Assembly: GCA_050084985.1 (NCBI GenBank)
Contig: JBITNC010000001.1
Coordinates: 86,366,001-86,430,000 of the forward strand
DNA length: 64,000 nucleotides
Reading direction: 5' to 3'
DNA from: Nageia nagi
Taxonomy: Eukaryota > Pinophyta
Positions 11,300 through 21,224 of the stretch are shown in pieces. Made by a program: the position numbers and the translations under genes. The notes below the pieces were generated by a model. It saw only the letters and a list, made by a program, of their open reading frames with translations. It made no database searches and was not told the DNA's origin. Every line of letters starts with the position of its first letter. The stretch's first letter is position 1.

Positions 11300-11995
11300 T
11301 GACGTCAGTGATTTCGGGCCTTAACCCAAAACCGGAGCCCAGAAGTGATGAGGTCAGCAAGGAGCGATCAAATAGCGGTGCTAGTGAGTAAAACATTCCG
11401 GAAGGAAGAGATGACATCACGGGAAGAACGATGTTCACATTTTTGAATGAAACCGGGTTCCGAAGATGATGAGGTCAGCAAGGGGTGATTAAAAAGGCCG
11501 GAGTCAGTAGATTAAGCATTCCAAAATGAAATGATAAAAGCTCAGTTGTGGAAAAAAATCAGGTTCCAGAGAAAGTGAGTAGAGCATTCCAGAAGCATGA
11601 AGATGACGTCACGGGGAGAACAATGTTCACATTTTTGAATGAAACCGGGTCCCAGAGATGATGAGGTCAGCAAGGAGTGATCAAATAACCAGAGCCAGTG
11701 AGTAAAACATTCCAAAATGTAGAGATGAGAATAGCAAAGAGAGATCAAATAGCTGGAGCCAGTAAATAGAATATCTCATAAGCGACAAGGATAGCGAGAA
11801 GTCAGATCACAGTCTGTTGAGCATGTGTGATTGTTTCTTTTTTCTGGAAATGACATCAGCACGGACATCATGGGAAGCATTTTACTCTACTTCCGAAGTC
11901 CAGAGAAGATGACGTTAGCAGTTGGTGTTGAAAAGTTTGGAAGGCCACGCAGATACATTGGAACTCTCTTCCAGAGTCCAGAGATGATGACATCA
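11300..11995 (+). promoter_or_regulatory. Cluster of six TGACGTCA-like (CRE/as-1-type) sites in copia U3
   Basis: TGACGTCA at 11300 and 11604, TGACATCA at 11412, 11851 and 11988, and TGACGTTA at 11910. TGACATCA is what TGACGTCA becomes after one CpG deamination. Known: TGACG cores bind bZIP factors of the TGA/CREB type. The last site lies immediately upstream of the TATA box. Inferred: a stress- or hormone-responsive enhancer. The matching sites in the 3' LTR are mostly TGACATCA or TGATGTCA. Confidence 0.55.
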
Positions 11996-12000
11996 TGGTG

Positions 12001-12010
12001 TATATAATAA
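12001..12010 (+). promoter_or_regulatory. TATA box of the copia 5' LTR
   Basis: TATATAATAA follows a TGACATCA site by five bases and lies about 830 bp into the LTR, a reasonable U3/R border. The 3' LTR homologue is altered. Confidence 0.65.
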
Positions 12011-12275
12011 ACATCCGGTAAGCTAGTCAATCTCTAGGCTATAGAAAGAGACTCTGGAACTAAGGCTAGACAAAAAAGAGAAACCCAGAACTACCATTAT
12101 GAAGAAGAAAAGAGTCCAGGATTATAAGAAATAATTAGATACTATCAAATCTCTAAAATAAGTGGAGAAAGAGCTATACCTGTCTGAATAACTCTGTTTG
12201 AGCAATAGGAGCGTTCATCAGTTACAGCAGTTGCAGTCTCAGATAGTGAACTCTCTTAGTGCAGGAGCAATTACA

Positions 12276-12281
12276 AATAAA
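12276..12281 (+). promoter_or_regulatory. Candidate polyadenylation signal AATAAA in the copia LTR
   Basis: AATAAA followed by a T-rich stretch, about 270 bp after the TATA box and repeated at the same place in the 3' LTR (near 19436). Suitable for 3' end formation at the R/U5 border. Confidence 0.5.
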
Positions 12282-12966
12282 GATTTCTTTTCAGTTTGTT
12301 TTTTTGATAACGTGTCATGATAGGAATAGTTTCTTGGGGGGTTTTCTTGATGTGTAACGGTTTTCTTGATGTGTAACGGTTTCTAGGAATGGATGTGAAG
12401 AGGGAATGGAAGATGGAGTAAGAACCGGTGTGTAGAGAAGGGTGTAGTGGAGGTAATAGTGTGGAAGAGGGGAGTATCAGGAGCATGTGAAGTGAGCAAA
12501 TGAATATGTAGAGAGTATAGTGATTGTTTAACTGTGTTACTTTGGAGCTGTGTGCGGAGATCAAACAATGAGCATTAGAGCTAGACCATTGAGGGTCTTC
12601 TAGAACTGTATTCCTTCCTCCTTTTTGAATGTTGTATCAAGTGGGTGCTTGATAGCTGGAGTTGGTGCTCCAAGCAGTAGGTGTTGCTATATTTAAAGTG
12701 GTAGTTGGTGCTACCCTTCATAGTTGGTGCTGTGAATCTATAAGCTTTCTTTAATGACTGGATTTGGATTGGAGTCCAAGCAGTCATTTTCAGGGATGTA
12801 GCCAATCTGGTGAACCTCGTTATATCTAGTGTTGTGTGATGTACTTGGTGTGCTTGCTCAATTTTCTCTGGCTTTTAATCTATCTTTATTTACGAAGCTT
12901 AAATTGATTATTTTTTTTTTACACTGATTCACCCCCCCCTCTCAGTGTCACTCGAAGTCCAACAAT

Positions 12967-12979
12967 TGGTATCAGAGCC
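12967..12979 (+). other. Primer-binding site, initiator Met tRNA
   Basis: TGGTATCAGAGCC, the classic Ty1/copia primer site complementary to the 3' end of initiator tRNA-Met, two bases after the 5' LTR. No mismatch to the usual sequence. Confidence 0.93.
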
Positions 12980-13028
12980 AGGTTCCTACTTAGGCTATAA
13001 CAGCTAAGGAGATCCTAGTAGTGACACT

Positions 13029-16000
13029 ATGGCAAGCGGAGAAGGTTTCTCATCTAACAATGCACCTCTCTTTGATGGAACCAATTATGCTTTCTAGAAA
13101 ATTCGAATGAAGACTTATCTCAGTGCATTGGGTTTTGGTACTTGGGATGCTGTTAAAAGGGGTTACACTCCTCCCCCTACAGGTCCATCAGATGAAGTAG
13201 AAAGAAAGGCATTTGAATGTGATGCAAAAGCAAGAAATGCTCTAATGTGTGGTCTTGTGGACAGTGAACTGGTGAAAGTTATGGCATGCAAATCTGCAAA
13301 AGAAATATGGAATAAGTTGAAGAGCATTCACGAAGGAGATGATAAAGTCAAGGAAGCAAAACTCCAAACCCATAGAGCTCAATTCGAAGCTCTAAAGATG
13401 AATGAAGATGAAACCATCGAAGCATACATGTTGAGAGTAAATGAAATTACTAATGCAATCAGAGGTCTTGGGGAAGAAATTGAAGATCATGTCATCGTGA
13501 AAAAGGTACTACGATCTCTCACATCTCGCTTTGATTCAAAGGTGTCTGCTATTGAAGAAGCAAAAAATTTGAAAACTTTCAGCATGGATGAAATGCATGG
13601 ATCGCTGACTGCTTATGAAATGAGGATCGGAAAAGCAAAACATTCAGAAAAGGAAGCAGCATTTAAAGCCAATAATAGTACCAAAGCCAAAATAGATTCA
13701 GACGATGAGGAACAATCTGATGGAGCAGAAGCAAATTTTGTTAGAAAGCTAAAAAGGGGAAAAGGTAAATATAAAGGCAAGCTATCGTTTAAATGTTTTA
13801 ACTGTGGTGGTATTGGTGATTTCATTTCAAAATGTCCATATAGAAAAACTGATAAAGATGATCAAGAATCATATTTTGAGAAAAACCACAAAATGAAATC
13901 TCACGCTCGAAATAGAAGGTCAAATAGACAGAGCCTCATATCTAGAAATGAAGGCTCCACTGATGATGATTCCAGTAATGAATCAGAAAAAGAATACAAT
14001 GGAGCATTGTTTATGGCATTTGAAGAGAAACTAAATGAAGATAATCAAAATGACCAAGAACATAAAAAAGAAGAGACAGATGAAGAAAATGACTGTGAGA
14101 TTGAGATTGATCTTGAAGAATAACTAATAACAGCATTGAATGAACTGGATAAAGAAATAAAGAAAAATAAGAAACTCTCAAAAAGGTTTGATGATGCAAG
14201 TAATATTATAGAAAACTTAAAAATAGAAGTGGAAGAATCTAAGAGGATAAATGAGAGTTTGGAGGAACAGCTTCTTGTGAAATCTAAAAATTACAGTAAG
14301 CTTGAAGAAGAAATAATTGGGCTACGTATGCAACTAGAGGAAGTCACCAAGAAAATCAGCTCTTTTGAATATCTAGAAGGAAGGTCGACTAAACTCAGTG
14401 AAATCATTAATAGTAAAAGAATGTTTCCTGATAAATCTGGTCTGGGATATGAACAAGGACAATCTTCCAATGACATAAAAAGGGAAAACATAAAAGAAAC
14501 CAAGAAGAAGGAAGATAGCTCAGGACTAGAGGATGATGGCTTCACTCAAGTGCATTCCAGAAGAAGACCCTATGCAGGACCAAGAAGTACTCAGCAATAT
14601 AATAGCTACATCCATCCCTTAAATGGATACTGTTTCAAATGCAATGCGTATGGACACAAAATTTCTAAATGTAAGTATAATATCACTCCAAGAACCTTTG
14701 TTACTAGGAATGCATTCGGCCCACTAATGGAGTATCCAGTTGAGTGTTCCAACTGTCATGAATATGGACACATTGCCAGATTCTACAGAAATAATCATGG
14801 CATGAGGTTCTTTCCACCGAGACAATTTCCTTCCATAAGACAGAATAAACAGTTTCAGAGCAGTCATCCATAGGAAGAAGAAAAGTATAATAAAAAATAA
14901 GAAGCTAAAATAAAAGTAAAACAAGTCTGGAAAGAAAAGGAGAAACTCAGAGAGGATAAAGAGTCTTTAATCATTCAAACAGCATTAAAAGCTCAAGACA
15001 AACCATCACCATGGATATTAGACAGTGGATGCTCAAGTCACATGACAAGTGACAAGAAGAAATTTCAAAAACTACAGGAATATGAAGGTGGGTCAGTAAG
15101 ATTTGGAAACAATGATGGCGCACAGATTATAGGTAAAGGGACAGTCAAAATAAATGACGGTAACATCAGATCCGAAGAGGTATTATTTGTTGTGGGACTG
15201 AAGAATAATTTGTTGAGCGTCAGTAAAATATGTGACAAAGGACATGATGTAATTTTCAAAAAGCATGGCTGTGAGATCCGAAGGGTAAATAGTGGTAGAC
15301 TTGTAGCAGTTGGTACAAGAACCTATGGTAATTTATACACCTTATCAGATATTTCAGAGAGATCATGTCTTCTAGGCAAGGAGAGTGATGATTGGCTATG
15401 GCATAAGAGATTGGGACACATATATTTTAAAAACTTGATGAACATTTGCTCAAAAAGAGCAGTAAGAGATATGCCCAGTATCAGCAAACCAGCAAATGAT
15501 ATTTGTGATTCATGCCAAAGGGGAAAGCAAACTCGGGCAAAGTTCAAAGTGAAAGAATATCACACAAGTAGACCATTGGAAATCATACACACCGACCTAT
15601 GCGGACCAATGAGAACACAAAGTGTCAATGGAGATAAGTATTTTATTCTGTTCATAGATGATTATTCAAGAATGACTTAGGTGCAATTTTTGAAACATAA
15701 ATCTGAAGCTTTTGAAATGTTCAAAGCATTTAAAAATCAAGTAGAAAATTAGATAGAGAGGAGAATTAAATGTCTTCGCTCAGACAGAGGAGGTGAGTTC
15801 ACTTCTGATGAGTTTTCTGAGTTTTGCATACAACACGGAATTAAAAGACAATTCTCTGCAGCAAGAACTCCACAACAAAATGGAGTAGTTGAAAGAAAAA
15901 ATAGAGTAGCACAAGAAATGGCTCGAACCATGCTGATAGAAAGCAAGGTTTCTGATAGGTTCTAGAAAGAAGCAGTGCATACTGCAGTGCATATTCAAAA

Positions 16001-18104
16001 TAGATGTATGATGCGACCACATGAGGATAGAATACCATATGAATTATGGTTTGGAAGAAAAGCTACAGTGAGGCACTTCAAGATCTTTGGCAGTAAATGC
16101 TATATCAAGAGAATAGAAGAAAATTTAGGAAAGTTTGAGGATAGATCTGATGAAGGTATCTTTCTTGGTTACTCTTCGAAGAGCAAAGCATACAGGTGTT
16201 ACAATAAAAGGACAAAAACAATCATTGATAGTGCTGATGTTCATGTTGATGAGCAAAGAGATCTTCCCAAGAGAAATGATGATGATGATCTTCCTGCCTA
16301 TCAAGATTCAATTGAAGAAGACAAAAAGAATAAAAACAAATCTAAGCCTCCTATACAGCAATCACAAGTAAAGAAACCAGAAGATTCAAATTCGCCAAGT
16401 AACCCAAATAGTGTTTCAGAAAATGAGTCGGAAGAAGATGAAAATTCAAAAACTCCACCAAATAGATGGCATAAGGATCATCCATAAGAGCAAATCATCG
16501 GTGAGTTTCATACAGGCATCCAAACTCGCAGAGGTGTTTCACGCACCTATTCTCTCCTGTCCAATATAGAGCCTAAAAATGTCTCAGAAGCTAGCCAAGA
16601 TGAAAGCTGGATGAAAGCAATGGAGGAAGAACTCACTCAAATTGAAAAGAATGAAACATGGGAACTCGTTCCTAGACCAGCCAACAAAAATGTGATTGGC
16701 ACAAAGTGGATTTTTTACAATAAGTTGAATGAAGATGGGATAGTGGTTCGAAATAAAGCTAGACTTGTCTGCAAGGGATATGCTCAAGTTGAAGGAATTG
16801 ATTTTGAAGAAACTTTTGCACCTGTGGCCAGATTAGAAGCTATTCGCATGTTTTTAGCTTTTGCAGTGTATAAAGACTTTAAAGTTTATCAAATGGATGT
16901 AAAATCAACCTTTCTAAATGGCAAAATTAAGGAAGAAGTCTATATTGAACAGCCAGATGGTTTCCAATTGGGAGAGAATCCTAATCTGGTATGCAAACTA
17001 AAGAAGGCTCTGTATGGTTTAAAATAGGCACCTCAAGCATGGTACTCCAGACTTGATACATATCTTCCACAGCAAGGCTTTAGAAAAGGAATGGTGGATA
17101 GCAATTTATACATTAAATCAGAAAAGGAAAATCAGCTAATTGTTGTTGTCTATGTAGATGATATAATTTTTGGAGGAAGCAAGAATGAGCTATGTAAAAA
17201 TCTTGCTGACAACATGCAAACAGAATTCGAGATGTCTATGATAGGTGAGCTTGCATTTTTTCTTGGCTTACAAATCAATCAGTTGAAGAATGGCATGTTC
17301 ATTTCTCAACCCAAGTATGTTAAGGAGATGCTGAAGAAGTTTACCATGGAAGACTGTAAACCTATGAGCACCCCTATGACGACAGGCTGCAAATTAAGCA
17401 AGGATGATAAAGCACCAACAGTAGATCAAACACAATACAGGTCAATGATTGGAAGTTTATTATATTTGACAGCTACTAGACCGGATATTCTTCAAGAAGT
17501 ATGTATGGTTGCTCGATTTCAAGCAAATCCCAAAGAAACACATGCTACTGCAGTAAAGAGAATATTCAGATTTCTCAAAGGTATAGTAGAATATGGTTTA
17601 TGGTATCCTAGAGGAAAGGACTTTACACTTATTGCCTTTTCAGATGCAGACTGGGCAGGATGCATGGATGATAGGAAGACCACCAGTGGAGGAGCATTTT
17701 ATTTGGGTAATAATCTTGTTGGCTGGCACATTAAAAAGCAAGACTCAGTATCCCTATCTACAGCAGAAGCAGAGTATATAGTAGCAACTTCTTATTGCAC
17801 ACAGATTCTATGGATGAAGCAGATGCTAAAAGATTTTGGTATATAGATTAACGAGCCCATATCAGTTCTTTGTGATAACACAAGTGCAATCAATATATCA
17901 AAAAATCCTGTTATGCACTCACGAACAAAGCATATTGCAATCAGATATCACTTTCTAAAAGAAAGAGTGGTGCAAGGAGAAGTACAGTTGGATTTTGTTC
18001 CAACCACAGAGCAAGTAGCAGACATCTTTACAAAGCCTTTGCCCAAAGATGTCTTCGAACATCTTCGAAACAAGCTAGGAGTTGTTGTCCTTCCCAAGCA
18101 TTAG
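13029..18104 (+). pseudogene. Copia gag-pol polyprotein, one frame with ten nonsense codons
   Basis: Starts MASGEGFSSNNAPLFDG at 13029. Gag (UBN2-type) runs to about 14870 with three CCHC-like knuckles near 13795, 14630 and 14745. The first has Asp for His and the third Tyr for the last Cys; only the middle is complete. Protease WILDSGCSSHM at about 15018; integrase zinc site and DDE core (HTDLCGPM, LRSDRGGEF, NGVVERKN) at 15390-16200; RT with YVDDIIFGG near 17150; RNase H with AFSDADWAG and LSTAEAEYI to 18050; end LGVVVLPKH. In-frame stops at 13095, 14121, 14871, 14898, 15678, 15750, 15963, 16485, 17025 and 17844, each one transition from Trp or Gln. There is no frameshift over 1692 codons. 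Not functional as it stands. Confidence 0.95.
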
Positions 18105-18124
18105 CTAGTTCTGGACGTCACATT

Positions 18125-18330
18125 CTCAGGGGGAGTGTTTATTTTTTCCTTCCTATATTGCTTCTGTGTATCTTGTTTTTGTATGCATACTACTGATTTC
18201 CTGAGAATGTCATGTATGGACTCAGGGGGAGTCTGTAAATGCCCTTTGTTATTGTTGACAAAGGGGGAGAGAAAAGTCCCGATGTTGGTGTCTGATCAAG
18301 TGGTGTTGCCAACAATTCCAAAGGGGGAGA
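18125..18330 (+). other. Multiple polypurine tracts before the 3' LTR
   Basis: CTCAGGGGGAG at 18125 and 18221, ACAAAGGGGGAGAG at 18258, CCAAAGGGGGAGA at 18318-18330 abutting the LTR. Repeated PPTs are a known Sirevirus trait. The last one is the functional plus-strand primer by position. Confidence 0.8.
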
Positions 18331-20143
18331 TTTTGAGCATGTGTGATTGTCATTGTTGTCAACACGTGGTTTTGGTAAAGACTGGGTTCCGGAGGTGATG
18401 AGGTCAGCAAGGAGAATTGAAAAGCTGGAGTTAGTAAATAAAGCATTCCGAAAGAGATGACATCAGTGATTTCAGGCCTTAACCCATAATTGGAGCCCGT
18501 AAGTGATGAGGTCAGCAAGGAGCGATCAAATAGCTGATGCCAGTGAGTAAAACATTTTGAAGGGAAGAGATGATGTCACGGGATGAACGATGTTCACATT
18601 TTTGAATGAAACCAGGTTCCAAAGATGATGAGGTCAGCAAGGGGTGATTAAAAAGGCTAGAGTCAGTAGATTAAGCATTCCAGAATGAAATGATAAAAGC
18701 TCAGTTGTGGAAAAAAACTGGGTTCCAGAGAAAGTGAGTAGAGCATTTCGGAAGCATGAAGATGATGTCACGGGGAGAACAACGTTCACATTTTTGAATG
18801 AAACCAGGTCCCGGAGATGATGAGGTCAACAAGGAGTGATCAAATAACCAGAGCCAGTGAGTAAAACATTCTGAAATGTAGAGATGAGAACAGCAAAGAG
18901 AGATCAAATAGCCGAAGCCAGTAAATAGAATATCTCGGAAGCGACAAGGATAGCGAGAAGTTAGATCACAGTCTATTGAGCATGTGTGATTATTTCTTTT
19001 TTCTGAAAATGACATCAGCACGGACATCGCGGGAAGTGTTTTACTCTACTTCTGGAGTCCAGAGAAGATGACATTAGCAGTTGGTGTTGAAAAGTCCAGA
19101 AGGCCACACAGATACATTGGAACTCTCTTCTAGAGTCTGGAGATGATGACATCATGGTGTATACAATAAACATCTGGTAAGCTAGTCAATCTCTAGGCTA
19201 TAGAAAGAGACTCCAAAACTAAGGCTAGACAAAAAAGAGAAATCCAGAACTACCATTATGAAGAAGAAAAGAGTCCCGGATTATAAGAAATAATTAGATA
19301 CTATCAAATCTCCAAAATAAGTGGAGAAAGAGCTATACCTATCTAAACAACTCTGTTTGAGCAATAGCAGCATTCGTCAGTTACAGCAGTTGCAGTCTCA
19401 GATAGTGAACTCTCTTAGTGCAGGAGCAGTTACAAATAAAGATTTTTTTTCAGTTTGTTTTTTTGATAATGTGTCATGATAGGAACAGTTTCTTGGGGGG
19501 TTTTCTTGATGTGTAACGATTTTCTTGATGTGTAATGGTTTTCTTGATGTGTAACGGTTTGTAGGAATGGATGTGAAGAGGGAATGGAAGATGGAGTAAG
19601 AACCGGTGTGTAGAGAAGGGTGTAGTGGAGGTAATAGTGTGGAAGAGGGGAGTATCAGGAGCATGTGAAGTGAGCAAACGAATATGCAGAGAGTATAGTG
19701 ATTGTTTAACTGTGTTACTTTGGAGCTGTGTGCGGAGATCAAACAATGAGCATTAGAGCTAGACCATTGAGGGTCTTCTAGAACTGTATTCCTTCCTCCT
19801 TTTTGAATGTTGTATCAAGTGGGTGCTTGATAGCTGGAGTTGGTGCTCCAAGTAGTAGGTGCTGCTATATTTAAAGTGGTAGTTGGTGCTACCCTTCACA
19901 GTTGGTGCTGTGAATCTGTAAGCTTTCTTTAATGACTGGATTTGGATTGGAGTCCAAGCAGTCATTTTCGGGGATGTAGCCAATCTGGTGAACCTAGTTA
20001 TATCTGGTGTTGTGTGATGTACTTGGTGTGCTTGCTCAATTTTCTCTGGCTTTTAATCTATCTTTATTTACGAAGCTTAAATTGATTATTTTTTTTTTTA
20101 CACTGATTCACCCCCCCCTCTCAGTGTCACTCGAAGTCCAACA
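18331..20143 (+). repeat. 3' LTR of the Sirevirus-like element (1813 bp)
   Basis: Starts TTTTGAGC (the terminal TG became TT) straight after the last purine tract and ends AGTCCAACA. It aligns along its whole length with the 5' LTR. Its extra length is mostly a third copy of the 19-bp repeat at 19501-19557. Its TATA site reads ATACAATAA at 19161, changed from TATATAATAA in the 5' LTR. Confidence 0.95.
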
Positions 20144-20148
20144 TAAAC
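20144..20148. repeat. Target-site duplication TAAAC, right copy
   Basis: Abuts the CAACA end of the 3' LTR. Keeping one TAAAC restores the LINE ORF1 frame across the site. Confidence 0.92.
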
Positions 20149-20950
20149 ATCATCCCATGTTCTAATACCTACTTCATTGTTATCTTTACATTTGAAAATG
20201 ATAAGGATATAATATTACAAGGGATCACTTGGTTCAATGATTGAGCTATACTTTTCATGAAGTCTTGACATATTGATTTTAATCCAAAGGAAGAGTGTCC
20301 TTTATCTATTCTCAATTGGGTGAGATTACCAACCCTTCCCCTCCATCTATGGAATGAAGAGACCTTTGAAATGATTGATAATGCCTTGGGTTCTTATATG
20401 GTAGCCTCTTCTAGTACTAATCATTAAGAATGGTCTTCATAGCTAGGATTTATTTCCATTTAAACTCAAATTGCCCCTTCCACCTTGCATCAAGATTAAT
20501 CTTTTGTTAGACTATGATAACATGTTGTTTTGACACAGGGTATGGTAAAAATATGGGCATCTTATCAAAAATTACTCCAAACTTGAACTACTTAACCTCG
20601 ATCCTCCTTCCACCAATGATGGTTTCCAAGTCCCCAAAGCTAAGACCCACCCTCACCAAATTCATCCTCACACTATACCCTCATAGCTAGATCATGTGGA
20701 TGTCCTAAATAATAGATATGACTACCTCTATAATCTTAATAGTGATCTTGAAACTATATCACCCATCCTTGAACATCTCATTTCCATTCACTTAGAAAGC
20801 CCTATAGTCCCCCCTCTAATTCCATTGCCCACCCTAATTCAATATGGGTATGCACCTCTTAACCACCAAACTCCCCCATTAAAAGAACAATCATCATCTC
20901 TTAATTAAGAGCTAGCTTCTAAGATTAGCCAACCACTAGATGAAATGGCA
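20144..20950 (+). pseudogene. LINE ORF1 fragment, right of the copia insertion (DUF4283-like)
   Basis: After the second TAAAC copy the frame continues with an FTFENDKDIILQGITWF-like segment, and about 90 bp later FNPKEECPLSILNWVRLPTL and LPLHLWNEETFEMIDNALG. WVRLP-LPLHLW is the hallmark of DUF4283 in plant LINE ORF1 proteins. Beyond about 20450 the sequence is Pro/Ser-rich and mostly unreadable, apart from an open stretch at 20696-20908 that may be the hydrophilic ORF1 tail. No CCHC knuckle was identified. Known role of the family: nucleic-acid-binding protein that packages the LINE RNA. Confidence 0.72.
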
Positions 20951-21224
20951 ATTAATTAGGAGGGCATTTTTCCCAAATCTAAGATCTAGAGATTACATAG
21001 GATTCATCTTAGGATACTAGCAAATAACTACTTCATATGCTCTCTCCCAAAGTTTAACTAATCAAATAGACCCCAAACAAGCTTAAAATAATCAACATAG
21101 GAATTAAAACGAAGAGTGGATGCCCAAATTACCATGATCAACTTTAGAAGGAAAACATTGAATGTTTAGTTAAAGGGAATTAATATGAAATGGATGAGTT
21201 TGTGGAAAATAAAAATCCTAGGTA

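Larger units (their letters stand above)
11173..12964 (+). repeat. 5' LTR of the Sirevirus-like element (1792 bp)
   Basis: Begins TGTTGAGC and ends AGTCCAACA. The U3 part (11173 to about 12000) is CCGG/CpG-rich and built of about five related modules of 110-190 bp carrying GATGAGGTCAGCAAGG and TGACGTCA-like sites. A TATA box is at 12001, AATAAA at 12276, a 19-bp repeat (GTTTTCTTGATGTGTAACG) twice at 12341-12378, and a GTTGGTGCT-rich stretch at 12660-12740. A C-run precedes the end. Antisense open frames in 12271-12805 are by-products and not genes. Confidence 0.95.
11173..20143 (+). mobile_element. Complete Ty1/copia element, Sirevirus (SIRE/Maximus)-like, 8971 bp
   Basis: Seen: LTRs of 1792 bp (11173-12964) and 1813 bp (18331-20143), a 5-bp target duplication TAAAC (11168-11172 and 20144-20148), an initiator-Met primer site directly after the 5' LTR, a single-frame gag-pol (13029-18104), and four purine tracts before the 3' LTR. 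Known: long LTRs, Gag with zinc knuckles and coiled coil, multiple PPTs and pol motifs such as [23 protein letters not shown] fit the Sirevirus lineage. It sits in ORF1 of a LINE. It keeps far more CpG and CHG sites than its surroundings, so it is one of the youngest insertions here. Confidence 0.95.

Noticed and set aside
12271-12805. Antisense open frames in the copia 5' LTR, with near-identical partners at 19398-19983
   Set aside because: They match only because the LTRs are copies of each other. No domain, no start context, and they lie antisense to the element's transcript.
18135-18398. Open frame of 87 codons after copia pol as an envelope-like gene
   Set aside because: It covers the multi-PPT region and the LTR start, has no transmembrane pattern, and ends within the LTR.
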